The notes beneath the pieces are model-generated. The model saw only the letters and a program-made list of their open reading frames with translations. It had not been told where the DNA came from and searched no databases. Positions 45,487 through 55,321 of a DNA stretch of 64,000 nt are shown piece after piece (positions within the stretch are counted from its first letter, which is position 1; each line of letters opens with the position of its first letter). Location of the stretch: positions 1 through 64,000 of the forward strand of contig NZ_JFYL01000003.1 of NCBI RefSeq assembly GCF_000632455.1, read 5' to 3'. Origin of the DNA: Acinetobacter sp. Ver3 (GTDB lineage Bacteria; Pseudomonadota; Gammaproteobacteria; Pseudomonadales; Moraxellaceae). A program made the position numbers and the translations under genes.

Positions 45487-46896
45487 ATGACGGAACAACT
45501 CGCGACCCCAACCAACATGATGCCTAAAGGGCTCATCAAAGGTTGGGTGTTGATATTGATCGCCGCTTTTATTTCTTATGGACTCTATCAAGTCTTACCC
45601 TATGATGAAAATGCCAATAAAGGTTTGGCATTACTCTGCTTTATCGGCATTTTATGGCTGACTGAGGCCATCCACATCACGATTACCGCCCTATTGGTAC
45701 CCGTACTCGCAGTTCTTCTCGCGATGCCTATGGCTAAAGGCGATGAGCTTATACCAATCACAACACAAGCGGCATTAGCTACATTTGCAGATCCTGTGAT
45801 TTTTTTATTTTTTGGTGGCTTCGCATTAGCGACCGCGCTGCATATTCAAAAGCTCGATAAAAAAATTGCGATGTGGATCATCTCTATGTCTGGTGGTCAT
45901 CTCGGCATCTCTGTAATAGCGATTTTTGCTGTAACAGCACTTTTATCTATGTGGATTTCAAATACGGCGACTGCAGCAATGATGCTTCCACTTGCCCTTG
46001 GTTTACTTTCACATTTAGATGTCAGTCGAGATCGAAAAACATTTGTTTTTATCCTGTTAGGTATTGCCTATTCTGCAAGTATTGGTGGCTTAGGGACCAT
46101 GGTTGGCTCTCCACCAAATGCAATTGCAGCAAAAGCTTTAGACTATGATTTTGCAGATTGGATGAAAATCGGTTTACCGATGATGCTTCTTATTTTACCT
46201 GCCATGCTCTTGAGTCTTTATCTGGTACTTAGACCTAAGCTCAATCATAAAGTGCAATTTGTGACTGAGGATATCCCTTGGACAGGCACCCGAATTGCAA
46301 CAATGATATTGTTTGTCTGCACAGCTATCGCTTGGATCTTCAGTAAAAAGCTCACCGATACTTTTGGTATCACTCAACCTGATACCTGGATTGCTGTGTT
46401 AGCAGCATGCTTGGTCGTGATTATCGGTACTGCAACATGGAAACAAGTCGCTGAAAATACAGATTGGGGCGTCTTATTTCTATTTGGAGGTGGTTTAACC
46501 CTCAGTGCAATTTTAAAAGATTCAGGCAGTTCATTGGTGCTTGGTCAAACGCTTGCCAATGCCTTTGGTGATGCCTCCCCACTCCTCATTATTTTCGTCG
46601 TCGCTACGTTCATTATCTTCTTGACTGAATTCACCAGTAACACTGCATCAGCTGCACTGTTAGTACCAGTATTTGCAGCGATTGCAGATCAAATGGGCAT
46701 GCCTAAGGAAATTTTAGTTATTGTGATCGGCATTGGTGCTTCTTGTGCATTTATGCTTCCTGTTGCGACACCACCGAATGCGATTGTGTTTGGTACTGGC
46801 CATATTCAACAAAGTGAAATGATGAAAGTCGGCTTTGTCCTGAATATCATGTGTATTTTCTTGGTTTCCCTGTTTATTTACTGGTTCTTTATCTAA
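45487..46896 (+). CDS. SLC13/DASS family anion symporter
   Basis: The 469-residue protein has about eleven membrane segments and both SNT signature motifs: MWISNTATAAMMLP in the first half and EFTSNTASAALLVP in the second, which bind sodium and the carboxylate. ATPPNAIVFG near the end is also typical. Substrates in this family are C4-dicarboxylates, citrate or sulfate. An AAAGGAG ribosome site precedes the ATG. It is followed by a bidirectional terminator. Confidence 0.92.
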   Translation: MTEQLATPTNMMPKGLIKGWVLILIAAFISYGLYQVLPYDENANKGLALLCFIGILWLTEAIHITITALLVPVLAVLLAMPMAKGDELIPITTQAALATFADPVIFLFFGGFALATALHIQKLDKKIAMWIISMSGGHLGISVIAIFAVTALLSMWISNTATAAMMLPLALGLLSHLDVSRDRKTFVFILLGIAYSASIGGLGTMVGSPPNAIAAKALDYDFADWMKIGLPMMLLILPAMLLSLYLVLRPKLNHKVQFVTEDIPWTGTRIATMILFVCTAIAWIFSKKLTDTFGITQPDTWIAVLAACLVVIIGTATWKQVAENTDWGVLFLFGGGLTLSAILKDSGSSLVLGQTLANAFGDASPLLIIFVVATFIIFLTEFTSNTASAALLVPVFAAIADQMGMPKEILVIVIGIGASCAFMLPVATPPNAIVFGTGHIQQSEMMKVGFVLNIMCIFLVSLFIYWFFI

Positions 46897-46921
46897 GTTT
46901 AAATAAATCCAGATTCCAAAT

Positions 46922-46945
46922 AAAAAGCACCCTTGGGTGCTTTTT
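46922..46945. terminator. bidirectional terminator between SLC13 and HPP genes
   Basis: AAAAAGCACC pairs with GGTGCTTTTT around a tight loop; it lies between the converging genes. Confidence 0.88.
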
Positions 46946-46964
46946 AGGACAATCTAAAACAGTT

Positions 46965-48074
46965 TTAAGCTCTCATTTTAAAATGGTTTAGTTCCTGATT
47001 CAGGGCAGCGATAATATCTGCACGGCTAATAATTCCGACCAGACGCTGCTCGCTCACTACCGGGATATAGTTAAAAGAACGTTCCACAAAATAGGGCACC
47101 AGATCCTGAATCGGCTGCAATGGCTGCACTGTGACTACCTTGCGGGTCATAATATGTTTGACCTGATGTTCCCAGCTGCTGCGCACATCTGCAGCACGTT
47201 TAAACCATTCTACCACCTGATACATGGCCAGCGTTCCCACCAGCTTGCCTTCCGCATTAACCACCGGCAGGCTCATCAGGTTCATCTGCTTAAACTTGTC
47301 CAGTGCATGCTGAATATCATCATTGGCATGCAAGGTCACCACGTCTTTGGTCATAATGTCCTGACAAGTAAACTGGTTGACCGCACGGGCATTGGCTCGG
47401 TCCTGCGCTTCCAGAATAATCTTTTGCAGGTCATATTCACTAATGTCCAGCAGCTCGGTTTGCTGATCTAGTACTTCCTGAATATCTTGCGGCTGAATAG
47501 TGACTTTCTGGGTCGGGGTCGGATCTTTGGAACGGGTATTCAATTGCGCCTGCTGCGGATAACGCTTGCCAATCATTCGATTAAAGACGATCGCAATTAC
47601 CATCAATAAGATCGAATTCAGCAGCACCGGATAGAAAACGAAAGCATAGCCGAGTTCATGGACCGCATTGCCGCCGAGTACCGCCGTAATGGCGACAGCA
47701 CCACTGGGTGGATGTAGGGAATCTGTGGTCATCATCAGGATAATGGCCAAGGCCACCGCCAGACTAAAAGCTTCAGTCGGACTGGCAATAAACAAGGCAC
47801 AGGTCACACCCACTACCGCAGCAATAGTATTACCTACCAGAATATTCCAGGGCTGTGCCAAGGGACTGGCCGGAACTGCAAACAGCAGCACAGATGAGGC
47901 CCCCATCGGCGCAATATACCAGGCTTCAAAATCACCCAGAATCCATAAACTCAGTAATGACGATACCGTGAGACCCAGTAGTGCCCCAATACCGCAGAGT
48001 AAACGGTCTTTGAGTGGAAGAACTTTAAAATTCGGTTTTAAGGTATTGAGCCAGTCAAGATTGGAATGGAACAC
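46965..48074 (-). CDS. HPP family membrane protein with two CBS domains
   Basis: The 369-residue protein has an HPP domain with four membrane segments (about residues 25-165), including MTTDSLHPPSGAVAITAVLGG, and two CBS domains (about 240-295 and 305-362) that should bind adenine nucleotides. HPP proteins have been linked to nitrite transport in plant plastids; the bacterial role is mostly unknown. The start is GTG with CAGG upstream. Base composition is clearly higher in G+C than in the neighbours: the 60 bases from 47221 count 36 G+C, against 23 in the 60 bases from 46201. Confidence 0.9.
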   Translation of the reverse strand: MFHSNLDWLNTLKPNFKVLPLKDRLLCGIGALLGLTVSSLLSLWILGDFEAWYIAPMGASSVLLFAVPASPLAQPWNILVGNTIAAVVGVTCALFIASPTEAFSLAVALAIILMMTTDSLHPPSGAVAITAVLGGNAVHELGYAFVFYPVLLNSILLMVIAIVFNRMIGKRYPQQAQLNTRSKDPTPTQKVTIQPQDIQEVLDQQTELLDISEYDLQKIILEAQDRANARAVNQFTCQDIMTKDVVTLHANDDIQHALDKFKQMNLMSLPVVNAEGKLVGTLAMYQVVEWFKRAADVRSSWEHQVKHIMTRKVVTVQPLQPIQDLVPYFVERSFNYIPVVSEQRLVGIISRADIIAALNQELNHFKMRA

Positions 48075-48272
48075 GGCGCGCCTGATTTTAATGTTTACAG
48101 ATTTTGCTCATTATAAAACTAGTCGCTTTAAAGATGTATTCATTTTATATCTTTTAATTACACTTAAATGGATGCTGTTTAAAAAGCCAAGTCTCTCTCC
48201 AGGCAACAGTCATCCATCTAGTTCTCTTTTACGGTTCAACTCCTCATAGGATTTTCAATAAGATCATTCATG

Positions 48273-49100
48273 TCAGGTAATTTTAGCCTCAGCGCCGCTA
48301 TCGCATTCAGGTTTAATCAGAGGCTCGATTTTAAGCAGCTCGACCTGACCATAATAGGTTGAGAATGCCACATCTCCGGCATCTACCCCGGTGCCAATGC
48401 GAATCAGCTCGTCGACTGGAGCTAAACGGGTCGGATCAAACTGCACCCATCCTCCTTCCAGATAGGCTTCAAAAATGGCATGAAAATCAGGTAAAAACTT
48501 TTCAATTTCCACATAACCGACTACCATGCGTGCCGGAATTCCTAAAGCACGGCACAGCGCAATGCCTAAATGGGCAAAGTCACGGCATACCCCCGCCCGG
48601 TGGATCAGTACATCCGTCGCAGTCGTAAACTGGTCAGAGCAGCCAGAGACATAAAAAATATTGTTATAAATCCACTGTTCGATGGCTTTTACACGCGTAT
48701 AGCCGGGTGTCATCCAGCCAAATGAGCGTTTCGCCATTTCTAGTAATAAATCTGAATTGCAATAGCGGCTGGCCAGCAAATAAGGTAGTACTTCATCCGG
48801 CAGGTCTGGAATTTTGACTTCATTCAGGTTTTGTCTCAGATCAACAGGAATGCACGGCTGACGGGTAACTGTCGCGCTATAATTCAGTTCAAATGCCTCA
48901 CAAGGCTCGAGTTGCAACCGGATATGACGGTTTTGATGCTGAGCATCCCGAAATTCATGCCATTTGACCGGCATATTCATGGTGAGCTGTTCTTCGAGAA
49001 TATTCTGATCGGGATGATGGGCGACCTGAACCATAAAAATAAATTCGGTAGGTTGCACAATCTTGTATTTCAAATGACACTGAATTTGGTAAGTGGTCAT
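48273..49100 (-). CDS. transglutaminase-like protein
   Basis: The 275-residue protein has a bacterial transglutaminase-like N-terminal part and the cysteine-protease-like core: Cys in HRAGVCRDFAHLGIALCRALGIPAR, His in LPDFHAIFEAYL and Asp in WVQFDPTR, in the usual order. No signal peptide is seen. Family members may act as peptidases or peptide ligases; function is not set. AAGGAAC lies before the ATG. It shares the high G+C of the HPP gene (37 of 60 in the line from 48541) but is 198 bases from it across an A+T-rich gap. Confidence 0.88.
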   Translation of the reverse strand: MTTYQIQCHLKYKIVQPTEFIFMVQVAHHPDQNILEEQLTMNMPVKWHEFRDAQHQNRHIRLQLEPCEAFELNYSATVTRQPCIPVDLRQNLNEVKIPDLPDEVLPYLLASRYCNSDLLLEMAKRSFGWMTPGYTRVKAIEQWIYNNIFYVSGCSDQFTTATDVLIHRAGVCRDFAHLGIALCRALGIPARMVVGYVEIEKFLPDFHAIFEAYLEGGWVQFDPTRLAPVDELIRIGTGVDAGDVAFSTYYGQVELLKIEPLIKPECDSGAEAKIT

Positions 49101-49349
49101 GAAGTTCCTTATTATTAGGCATTATTATATTGTGTGAAGATTGAACTAATTCTAAGACCGCAATCGTATGAGATCAGTTTAACTTTATCGCGCTTCAGTG
49201 AACAGGATGTTATACATCTGATTTATTCCTGATTTTTAGATCTCACCCCATTGCTGATCTAGCATAAAATTGCAGCAAAGCCGCGCAAAATCTGGCATGA
49301 ATCAAGACCATTTTAATTTTTTCCAAAATATTTTCAGCGTATTAACCCT

Positions 49350-49378
49350 TTGCCACTCCCCTGTAAAATCCTTATAAT
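49350..49378 (+). promoter_or_regulatory. predicted sigma-70 promoter for glyQS
   Basis: TTGCCA at 49350-49355 and TATAAT at 49373-49378 are exactly 17 bases apart, placing the transcript start about 30 bases before glyQ. Confidence 0.75.
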
Positions 49379-49414
49379 CAAGCACAATTTTTCTCTAATT
49401 TTAAGTGGATGACC

Positions 49415-50392
49415 ATGAGTCGCGCCATATCGCATATTGATACCTTCCAAGGCTTAATTCTTGCCTTACAAAACTACTGGGCGGAGCAAGGCTGCGTCGT
49501 GTTACAGCCTTACGACATGGAAATGGGTGCAGGTACATTCCACACTGCAACTTTCCTACGCGCATTAGGGCCTGAAACTTGGAACGCTGCATACGTTCAA
49601 CCTTCACGTCGTCCGAAAGATGGTCGTTATGGTGAAAACCCAAACCGTTTGCAACATTACTACCAATTCCAAGTGGTACTTAAGCCAAACCCAGACAACA
49701 TCCAACAGTTGTATCTTGACTCGCTTAAAGCGATCGGAATTGATCCGTTGGTACACGACATTCGTTTCGTAGAAGACAATTGGGAATCTCCAACGCTTGG
49801 CGCGTGGGGCTTAGGTTGGGAAGTATGGTTAAACGGCATGGAAGTGACTCAGTTCACTTACTTCCAACAAGTCGGTGGTGTTGAGTGCTACCCTGTTACT
49901 GGAGAAATCACTTACGGTTTAGAGCGTCTTGCAATGTACTTGCAAGGTGTAGACTCAGTTTACGATTTGGTTTGGACTAAAGGTCAGTTTGGTACAGTGA
50001 CTTATGGTGATGTATTCCATCAAAATGAAGTTGAACAGTCGACTTATAACTTTGAATACGCACCTGTTGATAAACTGTTTGAACTCTTCGACTTCTATGA
50101 AACTGAAGCAACACGTTTAATCGAAGCAAAACTTCCACTTCCTGCGTATGAGCAAGTGGTTAAAGCGTCGCATAGCTTTAACTTACTCGATGCGCGTGGT
50201 GCGATTTCTGTGACAGAACGTCAGCGTTATATCTTACGTGTACGCACATTGGCACGTTCAATTGCAAATGCTTATGTGGCTGCACGTGCGGAACTTGGTT
50301 TCCCAATGGCAGAACCAGCATTACGTGATGAAGTATTGGCACAGTTAAAGGCACAAGTTGAAGCAGAAGCAAAATCTGAGGAGAGCAAATAA
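49415..50392 (+). CDS. glyQ: glycine-tRNA ligase alpha subunit
   Basis: GlyQ is the catalytic subunit of the tetrameric bacterial glycyl-tRNA synthetase. The 325-residue product has the family sequence throughout: [48 protein letters not shown] and [10 protein letters not shown] chose ATG 49415 because GGA lies seven bases upstream; the ATG at 49409 is too close to it. Its stop overlaps the glyS start by one base. Confidence 0.97.
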   Translation: MSRAISHIDTFQGLILALQNYWAEQGCVVLQPYDMEMGAGTFHTATFLRALGPETWNAAYVQPSRRPKDGRYGENPNRLQHYYQFQVVLKPNPDNIQQLYLDSLKAIGIDPLVHDIRFVEDNWESPTLGAWGLGWEVWLNGMEVTQFTYFQQVGGVECYPVTGEITYGLERLAMYLQGVDSVYDLVWTKGQFGTVTYGDVFHQNEVEQSTYNFEYAPVDKLFELFDFYETEATRLIEAKLPLPAYEQVVKASHSFNLLDARGAISVTERQRYILRVRTLARSIANAYVAARAELGFPMAEPALRDEVLAQLKAQVEAEAKSEESK

Positions 50393-52461
50393 TGTCTAAA
50401 CATACCGTTTTGTTCGAATTAGGTTGTGAAGAACTTCCACCAAAAAGCTTAAAAAAATTACGTGATGCACTGCAAGCTGAAACTGTAAAAGGCTTAAAAG
50501 ATGCAGGTCTTGCATTCGACTCGATCGAAGCCTATGCAGCACCACGTCGTCTTGCCCTGAAAATCGTAAACGTTGATGGCGCGCAAGCGGACACGCAAAA
50601 ACGTTTTGATGGCCCTGCGAAACAAGCAGCGTTTGATGCTGAAGGTAACCCAACTAAAGCGCTTGAAGGCTTTATGCGTGGTCAAGGCATCACGGTTGAT
50701 CAAATCTCGACTTTTCAAGCGGGTAAAGTCGAAAAAGTTTGCTACTTAAAAGATGTCAAAGGTCAAAGCCTTGATGCTTTACTTCCACAAATTTTACAAA
50801 ATGCATTGGACAATCTTCCAATTGCGAAACGTATGCGTTCAGCGGCAAGCCGTACCGAATTTGTACGTCCAGTAAAATGGGTGGTATTGCTTAAAGACAA
50901 CGACGTTGTTGATGCAACAATTCAAGATCACAAAGCAGGTAACGTAACTTTCGGTCATCGTTTCCATGCACCTGAAGCAATTACTTTAACGCATGCTGAT
51001 GAATACTTAGCGAAGTTAAAAGCGGCTTACGTTGTGGCAAACTTTGAAGAGCGTCAAGCAATCATTGACGGTCAAGTCAAAGCTTTAGCTGATGAAGTAA
51101 ATGCGATTGCGATTGTACCTAGCGACTTACGTGACGAAGTGACTGCACTGGTTGAATGGCCTGTTGCACTTCGTGCAAGCTTCGAAGAACGCTTCCTTGC
51201 TGTTCCTCAAGAAGCACTCATCACAACAATGCAGGACAACCAAAAGTACTTCTGCTTAGTAAACGCTGACAATAAACTTCAACCGTACTTCATTACTGTG
51301 TCAAACATTGAGTCGAAAGACCCGACACAAATTATTGAAGGTAACGAGAAAGTGGTTCGTCCACGTTTGTCGGATGCTGAATTCTTCTTCTTACAAGACC
51401 AAAAACAACCGCTTGCTTCTCGTAAAGAGAAATTGGCGAACATGGTCTTCCAAGCAGAATTGGGTACGCTTTGGGACAAATCGACACGTATTGCAAAACT
51501 CGCTGTTGCTTTAGCACCAATTACAGGTGCAAACCCTCAAGACGCTGAAAAAGCTGCGCTTCTTGCAAAATGTGACTTAACCTCTGAACTCGTGGGTGAA
51601 TTCCCTGAACTTCAAGGGATTGCGGGCACTTACTACGCACGTCTTGAAGGCGAAAATGACGAAGTGGCTGAGTCTTTAGGTGAGCAATACCTACCGAAGT
51701 TTGCTGGTGACGTTTTACCGAAAACCAAAACAGGTACAACGATTGCCCTTGCTGACCGTTTAGATACGCTCACAGGTATTTTTGGTATTGGTCAAGCACC
51801 TACAGGTTCTAAAGACCCGTTTGCACTACGTCGTTCTGCAATTGGTATCTTACGTCTTGTGACTGAAAACGAGCTTGATGTATCGATTGAAGACTTGATC
51901 AAACTTGCTTTAGCGGCTTATGGCGATGTATTAAAAGATCATGATAAGACGCTAAACGATGCTGTTGCATTCCTTGAAGGTCGTTACCGTGCGAAATACG
52001 AAGATCAAGGCGTAGCTGTTGATGTGATTCAAGCTGTTCAAGCATTGTCACCAAAATCTCCTCTTGATTTTGACAAGCGTGTAAATGCGGTAAATCACTT
52101 CCGTGCATTGCCTGAAGCTGCAGCGCTTGCTGCTGCGAATAAGCGTGTTGCAAACATTCTTGCAAAAGAAGCTGCACCTGAAGGAAACGTTGTTGAAGCA
52201 AACTTGGTTGAAGAAGCTGAAAAAGCATTATTCGCTGAACTTGCGAAAATTACGCCTGTCGTTGAGCCGTTATTTGCTGCCAAAGACTACACTGCTGCAT
52301 TGTCTGCGCTTGCTGCACTTCGTGCGCCAGTCGATGCGTTCTTTGATGGTGTAATGGTGATGGCAGATGATGCTGACCTAAAAGCAAACCGTTTACGTAT
52401 GCTTGCACAGCTTCGTGATTTGTTTACCAAAGTGGCTGATATTTCAGTGTTACAGCACTAA
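50392..52461 (+). CDS. glyS: glycine-tRNA ligase beta subunit
   Basis: GlyS supplies tRNA binding to the alpha2-beta2 enzyme. The 689-residue product begins with the family motif [14 protein letters not shown], and has [12 protein letters not shown]-like [14 protein letters not shown], and the HD-like and DALR-type C-terminal part (about 560-689, with KRVANILAK and [11 protein letters not shown]). The length is normal. A GAGGAG ribosome site lies inside the end of glyQ, so the two are coupled. A terminator follows. Confidence 0.97.
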   Translation: MSKHTVLFELGCEELPPKSLKKLRDALQAETVKGLKDAGLAFDSIEAYAAPRRLALKIVNVDGAQADTQKRFDGPAKQAAFDAEGNPTKALEGFMRGQGITVDQISTFQAGKVEKVCYLKDVKGQSLDALLPQILQNALDNLPIAKRMRSAASRTEFVRPVKWVVLLKDNDVVDATIQDHKAGNVTFGHRFHAPEAITLTHADEYLAKLKAAYVVANFEERQAIIDGQVKALADEVNAIAIVPSDLRDEVTALVEWPVALRASFEERFLAVPQEALITTMQDNQKYFCLVNADNKLQPYFITVSNIESKDPTQIIEGNEKVVRPRLSDAEFFFLQDQKQPLASRKEKLANMVFQAELGTLWDKSTRIAKLAVALAPITGANPQDAEKAALLAKCDLTSELVGEFPELQGIAGTYYARLEGENDEVAESLGEQYLPKFAGDVLPKTKTGTTIALADRLDTLTGIFGIGQAPTGSKDPFALRRSAIGILRLVTENELDVSIEDLIKLALAAYGDVLKDHDKTLNDAVAFLEGRYRAKYEDQGVAVDVIQAVQALSPKSPLDFDKRVNAVNHFRALPEAAALAAANKRVANILAKEAAPEGNVVEANLVEEAEKALFAELAKITPVVEPLFAAKDYTAALSALAALRAPVDAFFDGVMVMADDADLKANRLRMLAQLRDLFTKVADISVLQH

Positions 52462-52473
52462 GCTTTCAGCATT

Positions 52474-52502
52474 AAAAAACCCGCTTTAGAGCGGGTTTTT
52501 TT
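52474..52502. terminator. bidirectional terminator after glyS
   Basis: AAAAAACCCGCT pairs with AGCGGGTTTTTT around TTAG; it ends glyS and, on the other strand, the converging ATPase gene that stops at 52508. Confidence 0.93.
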
Positions 52503-52507
52503 ATTAT

Positions 52508-54298
52508 TTACGATGCTAAAAATTCTTCAATTATAGGGAATATAAACTCTCTATATTTTTCAAAAATTTCTTTATCATTAGAATTACATACAAAATCACA
52601 AAATTCTTGTTTTTTTAATTTTTCGATAGTGGTTCTTCCTCCATCCCCTGTTTCTTTAACTTCTTTTGAATAAAAATTAATTTCAAATAATGATTCAGGA
52701 AGTAAATTTTCTACACCACTTAAAACTTTTGTATTCTCACCGTTATGTGGCACTTTCATTTTAAAAATATGTTCATCTTTATACTCAGTAAAGTTTTTAG
52801 AATCACAATCAAATAGAAATAGAACTTTACGTTGGAAAGACTTTTTATTTGTAAGTAAAAAATCAAAACCCTTCTTTAAACTATCTTGCCCACTGTTCCT
52901 ACTCCCGCCTTGCTCGGATAAACCTGCTTCATCAATTTGTACTAGTTCAATCCATTCTTCTTTTTCAAAAAGTTCCAACGCTTTCTTCAAATATTTAACA
53001 TCTGTTTCACCTTCAACCAAAATTAGAGGCTTTTGAGTTTTTTGAATTTTTTTATGTAAAGTTTCTTCAAATTTTGCTGTATCTTTATAAAAGTTGAATG
53101 ATTCTTCAAACTCTCCGAACCGCTCAGAAGTGATATTCATTCCTGAAGGTAAATCGATTAATTGGATGTTTTCAGCGCCAAATTCTTTTTCCATTCCTAA
53201 AATAAATAGCGGCGAATGAGAAGTGACAATGAATTGAATTCTTGGAAAAAGTTTTATTAGTTTTGGCAGAATCTCACTTTGATGTTTTGTATGTAAGTGA
53301 GCATCTATTTCATCTATAACAACAATTCCCGATATTTTTTCATATTGAAAACTGTTTGACACATCATTGTTATCAGCATGCCTAATAATAGTCACAAACA
53401 TATTAAACAATTGCAACTGACCCGTAGAAAGCTGCTGAATTGAAGGTATTCTTCCATTATTCTTTAAAATGCTTAATCTCTCACCAGCTCTATTACGCCA
53501 CCCTAAATGAATCTTTGCAGTAGAATCTTCTAATATAGTTTGAATAATTTCATTTACTTTTTTTAAGGAATAATCAAAAGCATTCTTCACTCTAATATTT
53601 CTTTGAAATTCCTCACTCTGATTAGTTTGGCTTGCCAATGCAGATTCCTCGAGAGTTAGTTTAGAGTCTAATAGTACATTTAACAACCATGTTATATTTC
53701 TATCTAAACTTTGAATTACAAGAATTTCTCGAGCTAACTCTTTGTGCATTTTCTCTTTGTTTTTTATATCTAAATCATTAATAGCATTCTGATTCAACCA
53801 ATGTGGAATTTCACTTCTAAATACAGGGAAAAATATAAAGACATTTTCTTGAAAAATTTGCTCCGATTTTTCTTTACTGATATCTGACTTCTTCGTAGTT
53901 TTATCAGAAATAGCTAACTTGTTACCATATAAATTAGAAAGCTCTTTTGGATCTTCCTTTGCTATATTCTGTCCAAAATGTAATTCCTCATTTTTGTTAA
54001 TATCCTGGAATCTCAAATAGATTGCTGCCCCACCAGTTGACTGAGTGTTGATATCTTTACCAGTTATTATTTTAAAATAAGGAGAGCTATAACCTTGTCC
54101 ATTTACCACATCAGAATAAAATTCCTTTGCGAACTCAAAGAAAGCATCTGCAATATAAGAAAGCATATAGGTTTTACCAGATCCATTTTTCCCAACCAAT
54201 ATTATTGGCTTAGGCGTAGAGTCTTCTTGTAATTCAAACTCTATATCGATTTTTGCAAGTGGGCCTATATTCCTAATATGAAAGTTACGTAAGTACAT
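52508..54298 (-). CDS. OLD-like ATPase with TOPRIM nuclease domain
   Basis: The 596-residue protein has an ABC/SMC-type ATPase (about 1-400): Walker A VGKNGSGKT (35-43), signature-like QQLSTGQLQLF, Walker B GIVVIDEIDAHLH (D329-E330) and switch His in VTSHSP. A TOPRIM domain follows (about 424-510): E429 in LVEGETDVKYL and D497-C-D499 in FLFDCDSK. This order defines OLD-family nucleases, several of which defend against phages (P2 OLD, GajA of Gabija, retron effectors). No UvrD-like gajB or reverse transcriptase is beside it, so it stands alone. It is very A+T-rich (10 G+C of 60 in the line from 52561). The ribosome site is moderate. Confidence 0.85.
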   Translation of the reverse strand: MYLRNFHIRNIGPLAKIDIEFELQEDSTPKPIILVGKNGSGKTYMLSYIADAFFEFAKEFYSDVVNGQGYSSPYFKIITGKDINTQSTGGAAIYLRFQDINKNEELHFGQNIAKEDPKELSNLYGNKLAISDKTTKKSDISKEKSEQIFQENVFIFFPVFRSEIPHWLNQNAINDLDIKNKEKMHKELAREILVIQSLDRNITWLLNVLLDSKLTLEESALASQTNQSEEFQRNIRVKNAFDYSLKKVNEIIQTILEDSTAKIHLGWRNRAGERLSILKNNGRIPSIQQLSTGQLQLFNMFVTIIRHADNNDVSNSFQYEKISGIVVIDEIDAHLHTKHQSEILPKLIKLFPRIQFIVTSHSPLFILGMEKEFGAENIQLIDLPSGMNITSERFGEFEESFNFYKDTAKFEETLHKKIQKTQKPLILVEGETDVKYLKKALELFEKEEWIELVQIDEAGLSEQGGSRNSGQDSLKKGFDFLLTNKKSFQRKVLFLFDCDSKNFTEYKDEHIFKMKVPHNGENTKVLSGVENLLPESLFEINFYSKEVKETGDGGRTTIEKLKKQEFCDFVCNSNDKEIFEKYREFIFPIIEEFLAS

Positions 54299-54456
54299 GT
54301 TTTTCTCTTTATTTTTTAATCTTTAAAATACTAACTGTTTTTTTAACTTTTCCAAATATACAGTTCATATGTTGAGATAGCTAAAATTGTTTCTATAGCC
54401 AACTTTTACCCTTTTGCATATAATCAAACTAACCACAAAGAACAAGAAAGAATCTT

Positions 54457-54846
54457 ATGCAATTCCAAGGAACGGTATTTATTTCTCTTATCGCTGTATT
54501 TGTTAGCGCTTGCTCAACAGCTCCATCAAATCCCAATACCCCTATCGTATTAGAACAACATAAAAACATTGCTGTAGAACCTGAAACTCAACACAATATT
54601 GCTCGCCTCATTAAACAAAACGACAACTGCCTCATCGAATTTACAGGCAACTTTGAAACAGGAAAAGCCACTGAATACTGGTTCTTCCAAGGAGAGCAAC
54701 TGGTTTCGGCTCATTCAAATTTAGATGCTGATGTCGAAGAAAAACAAACCGTATTTGATATTCAAGATTCGACGAAACAATCCAACTTTAACGCGCTAAA
54801 AAACCACTTTAACGCGCAAAATCTTCAACAGTGTGAACATTTCTAA
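54457..54846 (+). CDS. hypothetical small lipoprotein
   Basis: The 129-residue product has a lipoprotein signal with lipobox V-S-A-C at C19, a short Asn/Pro-rich linker and a small domain with two cysteines (NDNCLIEF and QQCEHF) that could pair. TEYWFFQGEQLVSAHSN gives the centre. I do not recognise the family. AAGAAAG lies upstream of the ATG. It is divergent from the ATPase-TOPRIM gene and ends at its own terminator. Confidence 0.78.
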   Translation: MQFQGTVFISLIAVFVSACSTAPSNPNTPIVLEQHKNIAVEPETQHNIARLIKQNDNCLIEFTGNFETGKATEYWFFQGEQLVSAHSNLDADVEEKQTVFDIQDSTKQSNFNALKNHFNAQNLQQCEHF

Positions 54847-54884
54847 GACGCTAAACACCATTCATCTGATCATTCGTAAACTAC

Positions 54885-54920
54885 AAAAGCACAATTGGCT
54901 AAAACCAACTGTGCTTTTTT
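54885..54920 (+). terminator. terminator after the small lipoprotein gene
   Basis: AAAAGCACA and TTGG pair with CCAA and TGTGCTTTT with one mismatch, followed by T residues. Confidence 0.85.
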
Positions 54921-55321
54921 AATTGGAATGAAGCTACTTCATGATTTCTTAATCACAGTTCCTGATTGGCATAAGTGCTCACCTTCAACAATTTTCTTTA
55001 GAAATCAGATAGAAGAAATATCTTCTAAATTATGATTAATTTATATACAGTTGTATTTTTTAAACTGACCCAATAAACATTTTTTTATATTAAAAATAAA
55101 ATACTTAATCAAAACATCATTGCCAATCCGACAAACAGCAAGCCCCAAACTTGTTAGTTAAACTAAACAGTGATACAACATTGAAGCCTGATCTGAATTA
55201 TCTTTTTTGATCAGATTAGGAGACATAACAATAAAATGAATGGAACGATTTGGCTTTATGCATATTTCATTCTTCACTCAAGCACGACTAAAAAAATGAA
55301 AAAACAAAAAGGAATTATGTA
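54921..55321. other. intergenic region before the CocE-like gene
   Basis: No gene, RNA or repeat is convincing here. The last bases hold the AAGGAATT ribosome site of the next gene. The stretch is A+T-rich. Confidence 0.5.

Noticed and set aside
52508..54298. Gabija or PARIS system
   Set aside because: Only a fused ATPase-TOPRIM protein is present. There is no helicase (gajB), and in PARIS the ATPase and TOPRIM are separate proteins.
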